Shown in pieces: positions 44,975 through 57,624 of a DNA stretch of 64,000 bases. Position numbers and translations under genes: made by a program. The stretch comes from Liolophura sinensis. Lineage: Eukaryota > Mollusca > Polyplacophora > Chitonida > Chitonidae. The stretch covers positions 25,557,704 through 25,621,703 of the forward strand of contig NC_088304.1 of the NCBI RefSeq assembly GCF_032854445.1, given 5' to 3'. The notes beneath the pieces were generated by a model. The model had not been told where the DNA came from and did not search any database. It saw only the letters and a program-made list of their open reading frames with translations. The stretch's first letter is position 1. The number at the start of each line of letters is the position of its first letter.

Positions 44975-46600
44975 TGGATGAGATTTACCTGACATACGTG
45001 AGAGTACATATCAACGATGATGACGTGAAAATGGAATCAACATTTGCCTCACAGATAACCTAGAACCCTGGTTGGTAGATAGTAACCAGTAATGAGGCGG
45101 CATAGTGGCTTTCAAGCTAGCCCCTACGCCCCCAACCCCGACGCACACCTCGTGGGCAGCTAAAAAGAATAAATTGGAGGCATATGTGTATGAACCACCC
45201 GGCCTGGGAACGCATAAAAGAGAGAGGAGGGGAACTGTGACAGCTGTGGAAAATGACCTGAGGTATTGAGTAAAAACAAGCTGTACTTTGGAATGCATTT
45301 ATCACTAAATCGTTCCAGTTCAAGGTTTCTGACACATAATGGAAAAACAGAGCATGTGATGAATCTGACGCCTTCGTTGTTCATAACACTTCCCTCTAGC
45401 GGCGTGGAACTTGTCAGGTCACGCAAAGTTGTCAACTGTAAGCCTTCGTAATCATGGCTGCGACGCAAGTCTGGGGTTTTTCTACTTTTGTTTTAAGAAT
45501 AAAGACTATAAAAAATGCCCTGTCTGGCTCCAGCACTGTCTTGCTGTCAGTGCTTTTAAGTGTTGTATATACACGAGTATTTGTATCCTGAAAGCTTTCG
45601 CTATGTAAGCAGCTTTCTAGAAAACGCAAATGGTAGATACAGTCGTGTCTGTATTGAAGTTTGTCGTGCATAACGTAATTATAACGTTTACACTCGAAAA
45701 CAAATTCAAACCACAAGTGAGGTAAGTGTGATCCATGCGCATGTTGGTGAAAGTTTTTGAACAAGCCAGCGTCTCACTTGATTATCGCCCATGGACTGAA
45801 TGAAACTTTCAATGCTCTGAGTACACCAAATGGGTCGGATCCACCTACTGGGAACAGCAAAGAGCCAATTGCAGCTATTGTCAGTGTGTGTACAAAGAGT
45901 TGTTATTTACAGGAACAGACGATCTAACACAAGATACTGCGACCTAAGCCCATACAGGGCAGCAAAAGAAAGTAGATCATGTCGAAAGCTTTGGCTTCTA
46001 GTTTAAATCATGTTATTTGAACATACGTCGAATATGTGCGTTTTCAGGAATGTAAATTTGTATGAAATCTAGACATTGACAAAATCACATTGGAGACATA
46101 AAAAAATTTGAAGAAAATGTTATGCAGTCCAATCTTTTAAGGAGAAAAACTGTGAAAAATGATTGTCCCTGGTGTCTGGGCGGATGTGGTTTTGTCATGA
46201 TGTATTAGTATTCGTAAAATCCACCAGTCAATTATCCTGGTGACGACGAACAGTCCATTGGTGTAACCTAGTTTATCAGTCCCTCGCCACGTGAGTTCAC
46301 ATAGCAGAGAGCCTGTGTTATCAATCACCCGGTATCCCTTCATAAGCTAATCGGGACCTAGGTTTGGAGATGCCTTTACAGCTTGTCAGTCATGCCCGCT
46401 TCAAGCTGAAAACATGTGCTGTTATATACAGGGAAGCACTCAGCCTAGCCATGCGCAGGCGGTGAAGTAATATTGATAGAGGAGATATGGTGAATTTACA
46501 CCTTGATAAATAGATCCTTATTCAGGTCACTTCTGTATAGCATGAACTTGGAGAGCATGTCAAATATTTGAATGAGTGTTAATGTGTTAATTCCGGTTTT
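44975..46600. other. No gene recognised
   Basis: Several overlapping frames of 61-110 codons on both strands (45011-45764) and one of 68 codons at 46137-46343 (-). No domain was recognised. The last could be a terminal exon of the weak minus-strand candidate described at 46613, but the frame does not join cleanly. Confidence 0.4.
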
Positions 46601-46612
46601 TAACTTACCAAA

Positions 46613-46679
46613 AGCTTCCATTGCATGCCAGGCAACCATCATGCGACCTGCTATCAACGACCTTGAGGACGTTATCTGT
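46613..46679 (-). other. Exon-like segment, unproven
   Basis: On the minus strand, ATTCCTTTACAG is followed by 67 bp and then a GTAAGT donor. Two frames are open; one reads NVLKVVDSRSHDGCLACNG. It has good splice signals but no recognised protein family. Confidence 0.25.
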
Positions 46680-47964
46680 AAAGGAATTAATAATTAGGGC
46701 CCACTATAGAGATGCCCACTGTAAAAGTGTTCAGATATCACGGGATGAGACTTCTTGTCTGAGGAATGAGCCCCGGATCTCCAGTGTATAAATAATTTGT
46801 ACATTGAACCGCTGTCACACTACATGTGGTTACAATAAAAGGTTGGCGAGGTTCGGATGATCTAGAGCGCAGTCTAACTCTCGCTGAAGACGTCTAGTCT
46901 TTAACCAAAATGATGTACGTACCACGTGGGGAAAGTCACTATCTTGTTAAAAGGTCAGTGATATACGTGGATTTAAAATTATTGAATATTGCCTTACATA
47001 AAAAAAAATAATTAAAAAAAATCATCTTACAAACCTGTACAGCACTCACGGAATGGTTTACTGTGCTTGAGAGTATCCACTCACGACAGTTTTCACGAAA
47101 CATTTGTCCGGGAAAATCGTGTTCATGACTATTCCACCTAAGAAACGGCTGCTGTTTAAGTGCGTTACGGATAATACTTTAAACGTTGGGATTGCGCTCA
47201 TTATGAGACTCCAACAATACCCATTACCATCTACATTTCTACAAATGGCTACATTTCTCCTGACGACAGCCCTTAGGGGTATGTAGAACTTAATCATGAA
47301 TTACATTTAAGATGCAATTTTCTTACCAGACAATGAATCGACTAATACGCCTATCCTCTGGAGGCCACTAGCCTTCCATGGTGTTCAGAATTGGTCATCG
47401 TCCTTTAGGAACACAGGAGGAAGCTGACCAAATTGACTTGGTAGTTGTTAGCAGGCATTATAATATCGTATTGATGGTAAATGGTCATAAGCTTTTGGGC
47501 TACGGACCGAAGACGGCCATTTATACACGTTAATTAAGACACATTTTAGAAGATTTCTGCCAATTTTAAAGCTCAAAATGCCGTAAAGTGTGTACTTTGT
47601 GAACGGTTCATTAGAGTTAGCAGCAACAGCCCGGAAAGAATCTTGGCGGTAAAGCGGTCCACTCTCATTACGCTTGGAACGAGAATAAGCTTCTCTTCAG
47701 AACACCATAATGAATCTCTGCCAGGGTGGCCTATCTACATAGAGTACACAAGACCATTATGAAACTTTTGATCTACCATGCTACGCGTTCGAATTCAGTA
47801 TCAGTTAAGGCTCTTAGGTGCTTTTGGCGTTAATCTGGTGTCTGTCATACAGACACGAAAGACCGTACCAAATGTCGTCAAAAGGCTCCTCCTGTGGTTG
47901 TAAAGGATTATGGAATTCTGTTTTCGCAAATAATTAATTCAGTACTTGTAATATAGATACTTAC

Positions 47965-48009
47965 GATTCTCCTAGATGCTGGTGACGTTGCGCTGAATAT
48001 GTCCATCGT
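47965..48009 (-). other. Exon-like segment, unproven
   Basis: On the minus strand, ATGTACAG, then 45 bp, then GTAAGTATC. Two frames are open. It lies on the same strand as the segment at 46613-46679, but phases do not prove they belong together. Confidence 0.2.
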
Positions 48010-49484
48010 CTGTACATTCATATATTCGTATATTTAAAATATATTTGTTAACCCCGCCTGCTTAGGATAAACAGGTCCACTCTATGGTGGAAGTTATCTA
48101 TGATACGGAACGTTTAATTTCACCAGTCAACATTTTCTATTACAAATCCCCGAGCGCCATCTGGTGGAAATCTCTGTGACAGAACCCATGCTCAACACAT
48201 GGCCATCATTCCTGATGAAAAACATATGGTTCTTTAAAAAGACTTATTACAGAATAAGACATGAAACGTTGAACAACAATGAATTAGTCAATGTTTTGAG
48301 CGTGTTTGTGCCATGACGACTTTGAGTCTCGTTATAATTGTTGTTTACCGACTGTAATCAGTCTCTCTACCCAGAGCGCTGATAATATTGTGTGTAACTA
48401 CCACATGTAACTTGTTTGCCTGTTTTGTGTCAGCAAGCAAGAAGACTCTGTTCATGTTTATACAGTGCGCTTTGAGAACTATACTAATGATTATAGTGGA
48501 AATCTGCCCTGTAAATGTAATCACACAATATCAGATACAAACAATCACAGGTATTAAGGATATCTTTGTTGAAAATGAATCAATTTCCAGGAGGAAGTAG
48601 AAGTAATGTATACAGGTACGCAAATGCGAAGCCCTTGATTTGAGTTTCCCAATGCCAATGTATATGAGTATAAGCTGATAAAATTCCTTTTAAAATGCGA
48701 ACAGTGTTCCCAAGAAGACACCCGTTCACAGTTTAGACCATCTTTGTTCCAGGACAACTGTATGTTAGTGTTATTAAGTAGACAAATACTCACATTGCAG
48801 CTCATTTGTGAAAAGCAAACAAAATTTGCCAATCTGCATTAGTAGACACTTTAGAATAGCCTTGGGTAAAAGGATAGAAAAGTTTCTTACGTTTCAGTGC
48901 TTTCATTGAACTCATAAGGCAAACGTCTACCGAGATTTGGTCACACAAATGAAAGCTGAACGCTCAGCACAATTAGTGTAGCTTCGCAGGTAAACCCGCC
49001 AAGCGTCAATTTCAGTCGGCTTCCAAATGTCAGGCCGGGTCGTCTTATGGCTTCCAGATCACGTTTCCGCTTCACGTAATATACACTCGTTTGGCTTCGT
49101 TGTCAACAAATATAACACATCAGTAATAGGCGATCTCGAGACAGGATCACCTTGTTCAACGCTAAGCCGATTTCTGTACTCAACCGTAAAAGACCATGAT
49201 CCAATTACATTGCAGAACCCAGATGGAATGAATATGAGACATGTTGCCTGTTCAAAAAAATAGTTTTTGTGTGCAATTTAATGTCTAACATAATACCTTT
49301 TACAAATAGAAAGCTTGTTTGTAGGGACACAATAGGGACAAGCAAAGCAAACTGGTATTTTTCCATTGCCCTGTCAGATTTAAATAACATTGTGCCTCGC
49401 TGAAATAAGATATCTGCCTTTCAACGAACGATAACTAAAACGATAATTCACCGAACGATAATTGAAACATTTTATTAATACTTC

Positions 49485-49732
49485 CGCTAGCGCAGCATAA
49501 TGACCCAAGAGCCTCTCACCAATGCGGTAGCTGTGAGTTCAAGTAAAGCCCATGCTGGCTACCTCTCCGGCCGTAAATGGGAAGGTCTGCCATCAACCTG
49601 CGCATGGTCGTGGGTTTTCACCGCGCTCTGCCCTGTTTCCTCCCACCATAATGCTGGCGGCCGTCGTATAAGTGAAATATTCTTAAGTACAGCGTAAAAT
49701 ACCAATCAAATTAATAAATAAAATAGGTAAAG
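49485..49732 (+). mobile_element. Family A SINE, 5' truncated, with TSD
   Basis: Starts within the head (CGCTAGCGCAGCATAATGAC), then CTCACCAATGCGGTAGCTGT, CATGGTCGTGGGTTTTCACC, CCACCATAATGCTGGCGGCC and the ATTAATAAATAAAATA tail. TAATACTTC flanks it at 49476-49484 and 49733-49741. Truncation at the 5' end together with a duplication indicates incomplete reverse transcription at insertion. Confidence 0.87.
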
Positions 49733-49949
49733 TAATACTTCGTCAAACGTAAAAATGAACAAATTTGTGACATGGCATCTATTACATAAGTGAAATATTT
49801 TCCAAAACGCCACTAAATACATTCAGATAAATAATTTAATATTGTACATATATGAAATTTGACAGACAAATGGTTTGTTTTTGGTAGGTCCTTATATCAT
49901 TTGTTTTTGAACTTACCCGGGTTTTAATGACAGTTTCAGCATTAATATA

Positions 49950-50255
49950 ATTAAGACGTACAACAAAGAGAGAAAAGCCAGAGCAGCGACCATAGTTTGA
50001 TAGCTAGCGAATGATCACCTCGTCCATCATTTCAGTCAGGGCTTTATTCTAACTGTTCATGTAAATGCTTAAAGAACAGCAAATTACACGCCCCCTAGCG
50101 GCATGGCTAAAAAATCACTGACGCTAATGCAATTTATTTGAAGTCACTGGTCTCGAATTACTCAAAATGCTGTGTGGTTATCACATTTAAACATGCAATC
50201 ATTAAAACAAAGCAAAGCCACCACGCCTCGGGGATGTTTAGTCCACCAGAAGAAT
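49950..50255 (+). repeat. R1 repeat copy, near full length
   Basis: Starts AATTAAGACGTACAACAAAG and carries TTTGATAGCTAGCGAATGAT, CATTTCAGTCAGGGCTTTAT, TCTAACTGTTCATGTAAATG, GTCTCGAATTACTCAAAATG and the 3' extension CGCCTCGGGGATGTTTAGTC. A second R1 start follows at about 50288-50330 (ATGTACAGCATACAGAGAG). Confidence 0.82.
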
Positions 50256-50544
50256 CCTGGTTTATGCAGGAGTAAAAAATATTTAATTAAGATGTACAGC
50301 ATACAGAGAGAGAGAGAAAACAGAGCAGGGAAAGTTATTTCAGTCGCACGTGCATCACAACCGTGATTTGTCATGTAGCAGAAACTCACTTTGCTGCTGA
50401 AATGCCATGCCAAACAGTCACATGAAACCTGACAAATACCCTGGATACTGACACTGGATCGCCCTCTTTTAAGGTGACTGTACGTTAAAGCCACAAACTG
50501 CCAACTCCTAAAACCTCGCAATGTCACATCTTTGGACTAACCCC

Positions 50545-50582
50545 GCGTTTTTTTTTTGGAGGGGGGGGGGGGGGGGGGGAGT
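50545..50582 (+). repeat. Poly-T / poly-G tract
   Basis: Nine T, then GGA, then about 19 G broken once. Assembly length may be wrong. It could form a G-quadruplex on the plus strand. Confidence 0.8.
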
Positions 50583-50589
50583 TTAACTT

Positions 50590-52600
50590 TTTTTACAGAC
50601 TTTGCAGTTAAATTAATGGGGCTGTCTTCCATTTAACTATTAACTGTCCTGGACATTTAATAGTTTCAGTTGTTTTGCTGGTAGACAAAGTTTTATGTCT
50701 GACCTTGACTATTTATTTAACGAAAAAAAAAAACCCAATAAACATTGTTGCTACCATCTGGACGGCTAATATAGATAATGTGCTGGATATTTAGAGTAGA
50801 CTTTCTTGGTAGACGCCTGGGGCTGAAATGATTTTATCATGACTGAGAAAACGACGAAGAAAAACAGACAATCAGATACCAACCAAATGACCATAAAATT
50901 GAGCCTTCCATCTGGTCTGAGTGGTAACATTTTTGCACTGCGACAAGGTCCTCAGAAATCGATATGTCTGCCATTTCGGTCTGGAATCTCAAGATGACCA
51001 TTTCCTCTCATCGCTGGCATGTGGACAGTTTATCTCCCCGCGATCACTCCGTTACACTATCGGAGATGGATGGAAGTACAGCAGCACCACTTGTTATCTC
51101 CGCTTGACATAAATTTGTACTGAGGACAAATCCCAGGTCGGAGAAGAGGGTGACCCTCATCGCCTTCCGTACTCTCATATATAGGGCCGTCTCATTCCCA
51201 GGCCTTAAAATTAAGGCCGTTTGCGGACGAATTAAATTTGACGCAGCGGAAATAAGACTCTTAGTAAAGTACAGTAGGCTTGAAAGGTGATTTTAGTACG
51301 TCGTTTGGTGATTTTCTGGCTTGTATACGTCAGTAAACCACATGTGTTTAGAAGGAAAGCGACTAGACATTATAGAGTGCTAGCTGATATCTGGTAGCGC
51401 AAAAAACTGTGTACAGTTACTTTTTACAACACTGAATAGGCCTTGCATTTAAAGCCATATATGTTATTAATACATGCATATATATAGCAATGAGCAAAAT
51501 CGTTTTTTCTAATTTTCACATAATATGGAATCACGTGATTGTGGAAATACGGATAATCTTTAACACTAAATTATGTTTCTCAAACGAAATCTGTAAACGA
51601 GATCTGACCTGAAATATGGTCGGAAAGAAAAAATTGATAGACGCTGAGGGCGACTTCCTCAAGCACTATCACACCTACAGCTCAGAAAAACGTAAGGATT
51701 TTGTATCTATTTTAATTTTCTGTGCCAACATAACTGTGGTTATGCACTAATCCTTGCCTAACTAATTCTTTTCGGCGGCCATTTTTATGCGTGGAGCGCA
51801 AATGGAAACCACTAGGTTGTACGAAGTACATTCACCCAATAAGCATCAGGACTTATCGCCGCACTGGAACCAGCGAGAGCAGAAGGGCATCGCAATAGAT
51901 CACCCATCGCCTAGATGAGACTATACACTATATCATCAGAGCCTCCTTGGTCGATATTTTCACTGATTATTCTTAGAAAAGTATAACCAGTCTTAAAGTC
52001 GGCCATTGTAACAATGGCTACTTGAAGCATTGACATTAAGAGCATTACAGGGTATTTGCTTGCTTAGGACATACATAAACGATTGGCTATAGCGTAAAAT
52101 TACAATTTCAGTAATGATTTATCTGCGTTCATATTTAAGATGTAAATGCTGTATGCCATCTCCTTTAGCAAGACATTAGGGATAAGCAAGTGTACAATTA
52201 AATCTAAATATGGAAGATAAATAATTGCGTGTCTATGATTACTGCCAGCGTTGTCTAGGCCTTTCCATGGAGTCAAAGTTCTCTTTGCCCAGAGGAAGAC
52301 AGAAGGTTTGCGGATTTAGATGATAGTCTGTGAGATAGGAATGTCTGTTTAAGTCGACTACTACATTTCAAACAATAAGACATAAGTTGAAATCCCGACG
52401 TGACTAGGAAACTAAGTTCTTTATTTCATTTCATCTCTGCTGCGTCCATGAAGTTTTCACGGGCAATGGGACATTGACCTTGTTTACGTGGACCGAGTGT
52501 CTTACAACAGAAGTAGAATTAGGTTCCGAGGCATGTAGGTCAGATAGTAGACTGCTTCATTTGGAAGGCAGGTATAAAATCTATTTCATTTAAAGTTGCG
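50590..52600. other. No gene recognised
   Basis: Unique sequence; one 63-codon plus frame (50921-51112) without a domain. Confidence 0.45.
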
Positions 52601-52610
52601 TCAGCAATTA

Positions 52611-52712
52611 GCAACTACTGCTCACCTTATATACGTGGTTAACTGCCCACCTTATATGCGTGGTTAAGTGCTCACCTTATATACGTGGTTAACTGCTCAC
52701 CTTATATGCTTG
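52611..52712 (+). repeat. 25-bp tandem repeat, four units
   Basis: The unit is close to CTGCTCACCTTATATACGTGG plus TTAA. Four units differ at one to three positions each. Confidence 0.9.
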
Positions 52713-52719
52713 ATAAAGC

Positions 52720-53870
52720 CAAAAGAGTAAGACAATTTAAAACTCTTCAAATGTATCGGCAACATCAGCTTATTAAATGAACTGATATGTCAGAAAGCTG
52801 GAAGAACGTCACATATCGGGCCCTTGCTTCAGGCTAATTTTGATCTATTTTTTTTCTATACATTAAGCATTTGCCAGCAGGTATGGCCACGTTATAAATA
52901 TCGTTGATTTCTCAGTTCACAATGCAGACAATAACAATAAGCCAACAACCCCATATCACCGGAACTCTGCTTTCTCTGCTAGCACGAATTTCCAGTAGGT
53001 ATAACCAGCGGCAAATCCTTGTTAATATATAAAAATGGTGATTTTCTTAGTATACAGTTACAACCATTACGGTCTTTCTGAACCTCAAAGTGTTTGGACT
53101 CTCATTAGTAATTTGTACGCACTTGGGGTAAGCTTCCTGGTCGACCGATGGTTTAGGGGTATAACGTTAACGACCGTCTGTCCAAGTGTGTGTGCTCTCC
53201 CGAGGGGAAAATTCAGTCCTCGGTCTTGTCAGTGTTGTCTAGTTGACTTACGGCTTATTGGGACTGATGGCATGTAATCTATGGCATTATCCAGTTGAGT
53301 AACTTGGCAGATCCGAAGCCTCTGGGCACTGATTGGTCAGAAGATTCTCTCAGGGAATTGGACATTGGCCAACTGTTTATAGCAGGAGAGGGCATTGCTT
53401 CCGTCAGTAAGAGGCACGCGGCACGACTAACTAACTAACAACAGAAGATGTTTTCGCTACTTGGCGAACCCTGTGACGTTGGCACGTGTTTTGGATAACT
53501 ATGTCGCTTTGAACAAAATCACTGTGCCGTGGAGTAATATTCATGTTTAACAGCTGTTTGTGATGAACGAATAGATGAATGTTTATCGGATGCATTTCTA
53601 ATGGTGAATTACCTAGATGAAACGTTTCTCTACTTTTGTGCTTACTAAGGGTATTTATGGAATAAACGATTGTAAATTAACGCCATATTACAGAACGGAA
53701 TGTGTTTTTCTTTCAGATTGTGAAAGAAATCAGAGTATGGAACAACCACTATACTGGTATCCATTACAAATTTGCGCTTAAACTATATGTGTTACCATTT
53801 GTCACCAATCGCACGGTCCACGCTGCTCTGGTTGCACTCTCCAAGCTGTATTTTTTTATATCGAAGGAAA
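52720..53870. other. No gene recognised
   Basis: A good acceptor-like TGTTTTTCTTTCAG ends at about 53716, followed by frames open for 20 and over 90 codons, but no domain or partner exon was found. Confidence 0.4.
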
Positions 53871-53879
53871 CTTTCCACC

Positions 53880-54645
53880 TTACTCTGCAAACCCCGTTCT
53901 GTACAATAGGTACAAGAACAGAGTCGACAAAAATGCACATCCACATAATTTTGAATCACAGCTCTAGGCATGTTACATACACTTTTACAAATTGTCATTG
54001 TCAATGTGCAAATTTGTAGACAGTCGTTTTCGAAAGAATTTAAGCAGCGCTGATCTCATCACACAAGTGTAGAAAATGAAACTTTTTGATGTCTGTGTAA
54101 GTCAAACACTTGGAAACAGATACAAATTCGGATTGACGTCCTCATTACAAAGGTACCAGAAACCATTCCCTGGGCATTCGCATACCTAACACATGCAGGT
54201 AATCAACAAGTCAAGCTACCAAGAGCCACGAGGAGGTCATGGCCTTTGACAGTATCTGGTGTTAGTCTGATCATGTCCAGACATACAGCTACATGGACGT
54301 AGTCTGGTAGGAAAACAACGGTCTCGACGCATATGTTTGTCTTGTAGTTCTTGCTTTAAATCGTACTCTCCAAAACCTGTTCTGTACAATAGTTACAAGG
54401 ACACAGTACGGTTCTCAAAGAATTCATTGACGGTTGTGTCAATCGAACGCCTGGAAACAGACGGTTCAAATTCAGACTGACGTCCTTATTACACAGGTAC
54501 CAGAAACCATTCCCTGGGCATTCGCATACCTAACACATGCAGGTAATCGGGCCAAGACAAGCTACTGTTTTGACAGTATCAGACGTTAGCGTAGTTGTGG
54601 ACCGGACTCACAGCTACATGGATTGAGTCTGGAAGGAAAACACCT
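53880..54645 (+). repeat. Degenerate tandem duplication
   Basis: Two segments, about 53880-54330 and 54365-54645, share in order TCTGTACAATAG, ACAAGGACACAGT-like, GGAAACAGA, GACGTCCTCATTACA, GGTACCAGAAACCATTCCCT, GGGCATTCGCATACCTAACA, CATGCAGGTAATC, TTTGACAGTATC and ACAGCTACATGGA. The central 60 bp are nearly identical; spacing elsewhere differs by about 150 bp. A TTGTCTTSTAGTTCTTGCTT block next to copy 2 recurs at about 58270. Confidence 0.85.
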
Positions 54646-55224
54646 ATCCCGGACAGCAAATGTTAAAGTACGCCTTTTTATATCATTACCCATGTATACA
54701 ATGGCATTATATGTATGGTTGCATCGCATCTGTGTGTAAAATGCTGTCTACGAGTATACGAGAAGTGCATTTTTATATTTTGTACAAGATCAATCAGTTC
54801 TTTTAAGTTTTATACTTGTAACGCTGTGAGCATAAAAAGAATTTTGCCAAACACTAAAATATCAACCATTTATATTTCGTTGATGTACAGAATATTTAGT
54901 ATTTTGAAGTATTAGTCAAATAGGTCGCGTTCGCGTTTGTCGACACTTCCAAGACGTGTTAAATTTGTATAAATTATCATTAGTACACAACCCCAAGTAC
55001 AAGACCATCAGACCAGACACTGCATGTTAAAGGTGTCGCATATATGTATATACAGTTCATGAGAGTTGGCATTCACCGGCACTTGGTATACTAAGGGGGG
55101 CAACTATAAACCGACTTCCGGACCTAGAACTGTGGGTGCCCCGAAGCATTTTTGTGTCTTAAAACGTGGCACCTGTTCGGATGACAATGTCTCAGAGGGG
55201 TGGATGAGCATAACAATATGGTAT

Positions 55225-55465
55225 AACATAAAAGAATAAAACCAGAGCAGTGACGACAGTGTGATGATTGGCAAATAGCCACACATATAAGCTCAGTTAG
55301 CGTTTTATTTCAAGTGTTCATGTAAATGTTTAAATGGTAGCCACTTATACTTCCCCTATCACCACGGCTTCAACAGAATTAAGTAAAAGTTGCAGTGTTG
55401 TTAAATGAAACACATTAAAACAATGCAAAGGAACCAGGCTTTGTGGATGCTTAGGCTAAACATCT
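55225..55465 (+). repeat. R1 repeat copy
   Basis: AACCAGAGCAGTGACGACAG, TGTGATGATTGGCAAATAGC, GTTTTATTTCAAGTGTTCAT, ACCACGGCTTCAACAGAATT, then a shortened 3' part and CAGGCTTTGTGGATGCTTAG. Confidence 0.78.
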
Positions 55466-55779
55466 CTCGTCGTTTGGGTTAAGTACAGGGTTTGTCAGTG
55501 GCGAAGCTGTATATCCATTCTTACATATAAGTCAATGTACGCCTCCGTGATTCATAGTAGATGTCTAGTCCGAATTAACCATTGCTTCTTTTGGCTTAAC
55601 CTATTCAGTACTCGATTATCCCGTCCATTAGGTTGAACACTTTCCTCGTTTCTGTACTTTTGCCTGGAGAATTCTAAATTAACCACGGTTTACATCACCT
55701 GCGATGACAACGGTACATCACTTCGTATTCAATTTAAATCAAAATGTCCGCAAGGTCTGTGTTCTTTAATAATTTAATA

Positions 55780-55815
55780 ACGTATTATTTACCGATGCCA
55801 TTTCAACAATATTAC
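55780..55815 (+). mobile_element. SINE family B fragment (very short)
   Basis: TTACCGATGCCATTTCAACA and ATATTACTGAATTTACAG resemble the CACTTCAACAATATCTCAG region of family B. Weak. Confidence 0.3.
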
Positions 55816-55819
55816 TGAA

Positions 55820-57235
55820 TTTACAGTTTGTCTTATAAATTTATGTAAGCTAAAGCTTTTCTTTGCCGATTAAATCTACAATAAATTCTCTTCCAAACAG
55901 AATATATTGACCGAAGCCGACGCAAAGTCTGGGACATCAGTTTCAACAAAAAAAAGCTTAGTGATAAATCGCTGAATGTCTGTGCACTGACCACTGAATT
56001 CACACGTTCACATCCAACTCATGCAGTCTCGCTTGCCGCTTTTCCACATGATATATATGCGTAGTTTCTCGTAGCAAAGAGCCTGTCTGCAGACCCGTGT
56101 GGTAAACATCCTTAAGCACTTTTTAAGATTTACAATTTAATAGAAATGCTAAGACCGTAGGAATCCATAGTTTGAGAAACCCAATCCAGTACACACTTCG
56201 ACTTCGAGCATTGTGGATACTTGAAGATGAATTTGCATTTAGATATTTTTAGCCAAAATATTCTCTTTGTGGTTTATATTTGGACTAGTGAATTTATATA
56301 CCAAATTTATATGGGGAGTCTGCAACTATGTAGGTAAATGTTTTTATTACAGAGGTTGGATATAGGGTCATAATGTTGGCTGTATAATTGAGGGTTGTAT
56401 GATTGACGGTCGCTAAGATATATGGGAAAACCAGGACGTTGCCCATTTACAATGAACCCCTTTTCTTCTTGGTTAGAGGGGTGGCTTCAAGTTAGTCGTC
56501 TGATCAGTGGTGCCCACACATGCACACTCCACTTTTTCTTTACTCGCAAAGTGGCCCAAAAAATCGACCAAGAGAACTCATCAATGACGGGAAAACACTT
56601 TCCACAGTTTTTTTGTTCAGGGTTAGGGTGTAAAGCTAGTATCACTTTGAACCTGCCAAGTATCACCGCTTTTCCTGAATCTCTGTTGGGTTTAATCAAG
56701 TGGAAATAAAAACACCCAGTTTACTGCAAGGATAGCACCCTCAGTGATGGAAAGCTTTACATTTACGACGTAAATCATCTAAGCGAAGGACGTAGGATTA
56801 ATCTGATTAAACCCGGCTAACGACCGGATAGCTAGATTTTGCTACGCTTTGCTTTGGCCCATAACTGGATCACGACTGGGTAAATAGACAGGGTGGTGGA
56901 AGGAAAACTCATCATAGCTTAAAGATTAATGGTGGCTGTACCACCATGATTTCCTCTGTAATTCATTGCTCTGTACGACTTACCGACATCTCACGAAGTT
57001 TTTGTCGTGATGTTTTGAAATATCAATTTATAGCTATGCACCAAAAGCTTCATAAGAAAAATATTTTTGGTTTAGATCAGACAAAACAGCCTGGTGTATT
57101 ACGCGTTTCGGTACTTCTGTTTTAGTACAAATGCTTGCGCTGTCAACATCACAGCCTGTTATGTGGTTATTCGGATTCAATGCAACCAACTTGTTTGAAA
57201 TTTTTCTGCATTGTTTAAAAGGCGTTGAATGCATG
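55820..57235. other. No gene recognised
   Basis: A 95-codon plus frame at 56422-56709 is opposed by a 70-codon minus frame; no domain in either. Confidence 0.4.
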
Positions 57236-57239
57236 TATG

Positions 57240-57622
57240 CATTAATGCTTGGAGTTTTACGTCGTACTTTACAATGTTTCCTGTGACGACGAGGACTGTT
57301 CCTTAAACATCTTTACATACATATGTAGTTTGTCTTCTTGTGGCAGGACGAGTCCATGCCCAAAAAGTGCTCTCGCCTCTTAAGTATTAAGCCGAGGACA
57401 TCAGACATTACATCCCTTCCGGTCAGATTATGCTGACATCGGGAAAACCAATCCTGTTTTCTTACTCTATCCTATCTAGCCTCTCAGTGATAAGCGCCAA
57501 GAGTAGAAACAAGTACCATTTTTAAAGTCTTTTGTATGAGCCGACCCGGGTTTGAGCCCGGGTTCTCCGACTTTGAGGCGGACGCTTTATTACCGCAGCG
57601 AGTCTGAATGCATGAAGTCACA
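57240..57622 (-). mobile_element. tRNA-derived SINE, family D
   Basis: On the minus strand the head resembles a tRNA: a GCTGCGGTAATAAAGCGTCC anticodon side with CCTCAAAGTCGG, then a B box in ACCCGGGCTCAAACCCGGG. The body follows (GACATCGGG inverted, ATGTCTGATGTCCTCGGC), and the tail reads AAGTACGACGTAAAACTCCA plus AGCATTAATG. About 380 bp. It is not a functional tRNA gene because the 5' acceptor stem is not matched. Confidence 0.65.
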
Positions 57623-57624
57623 GT

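Noticed and set aside
46137-46343. 68-codon minus frame as an exon
   Set aside because: Acceptors in front of it do not give a frame that joins the segment at 46613 without an early stop.
48554-48832. 92-codon minus frame with Ig-like cysteines
   Set aside because: No tryptophan core or strand pattern of an Ig domain, and a splice donor signal interrupts it near its start.
57540-57612. Functional tRNA gene on the minus strand
   Set aside because: The T-arm is good but the acceptor stem does not pair, and a SINE body follows.
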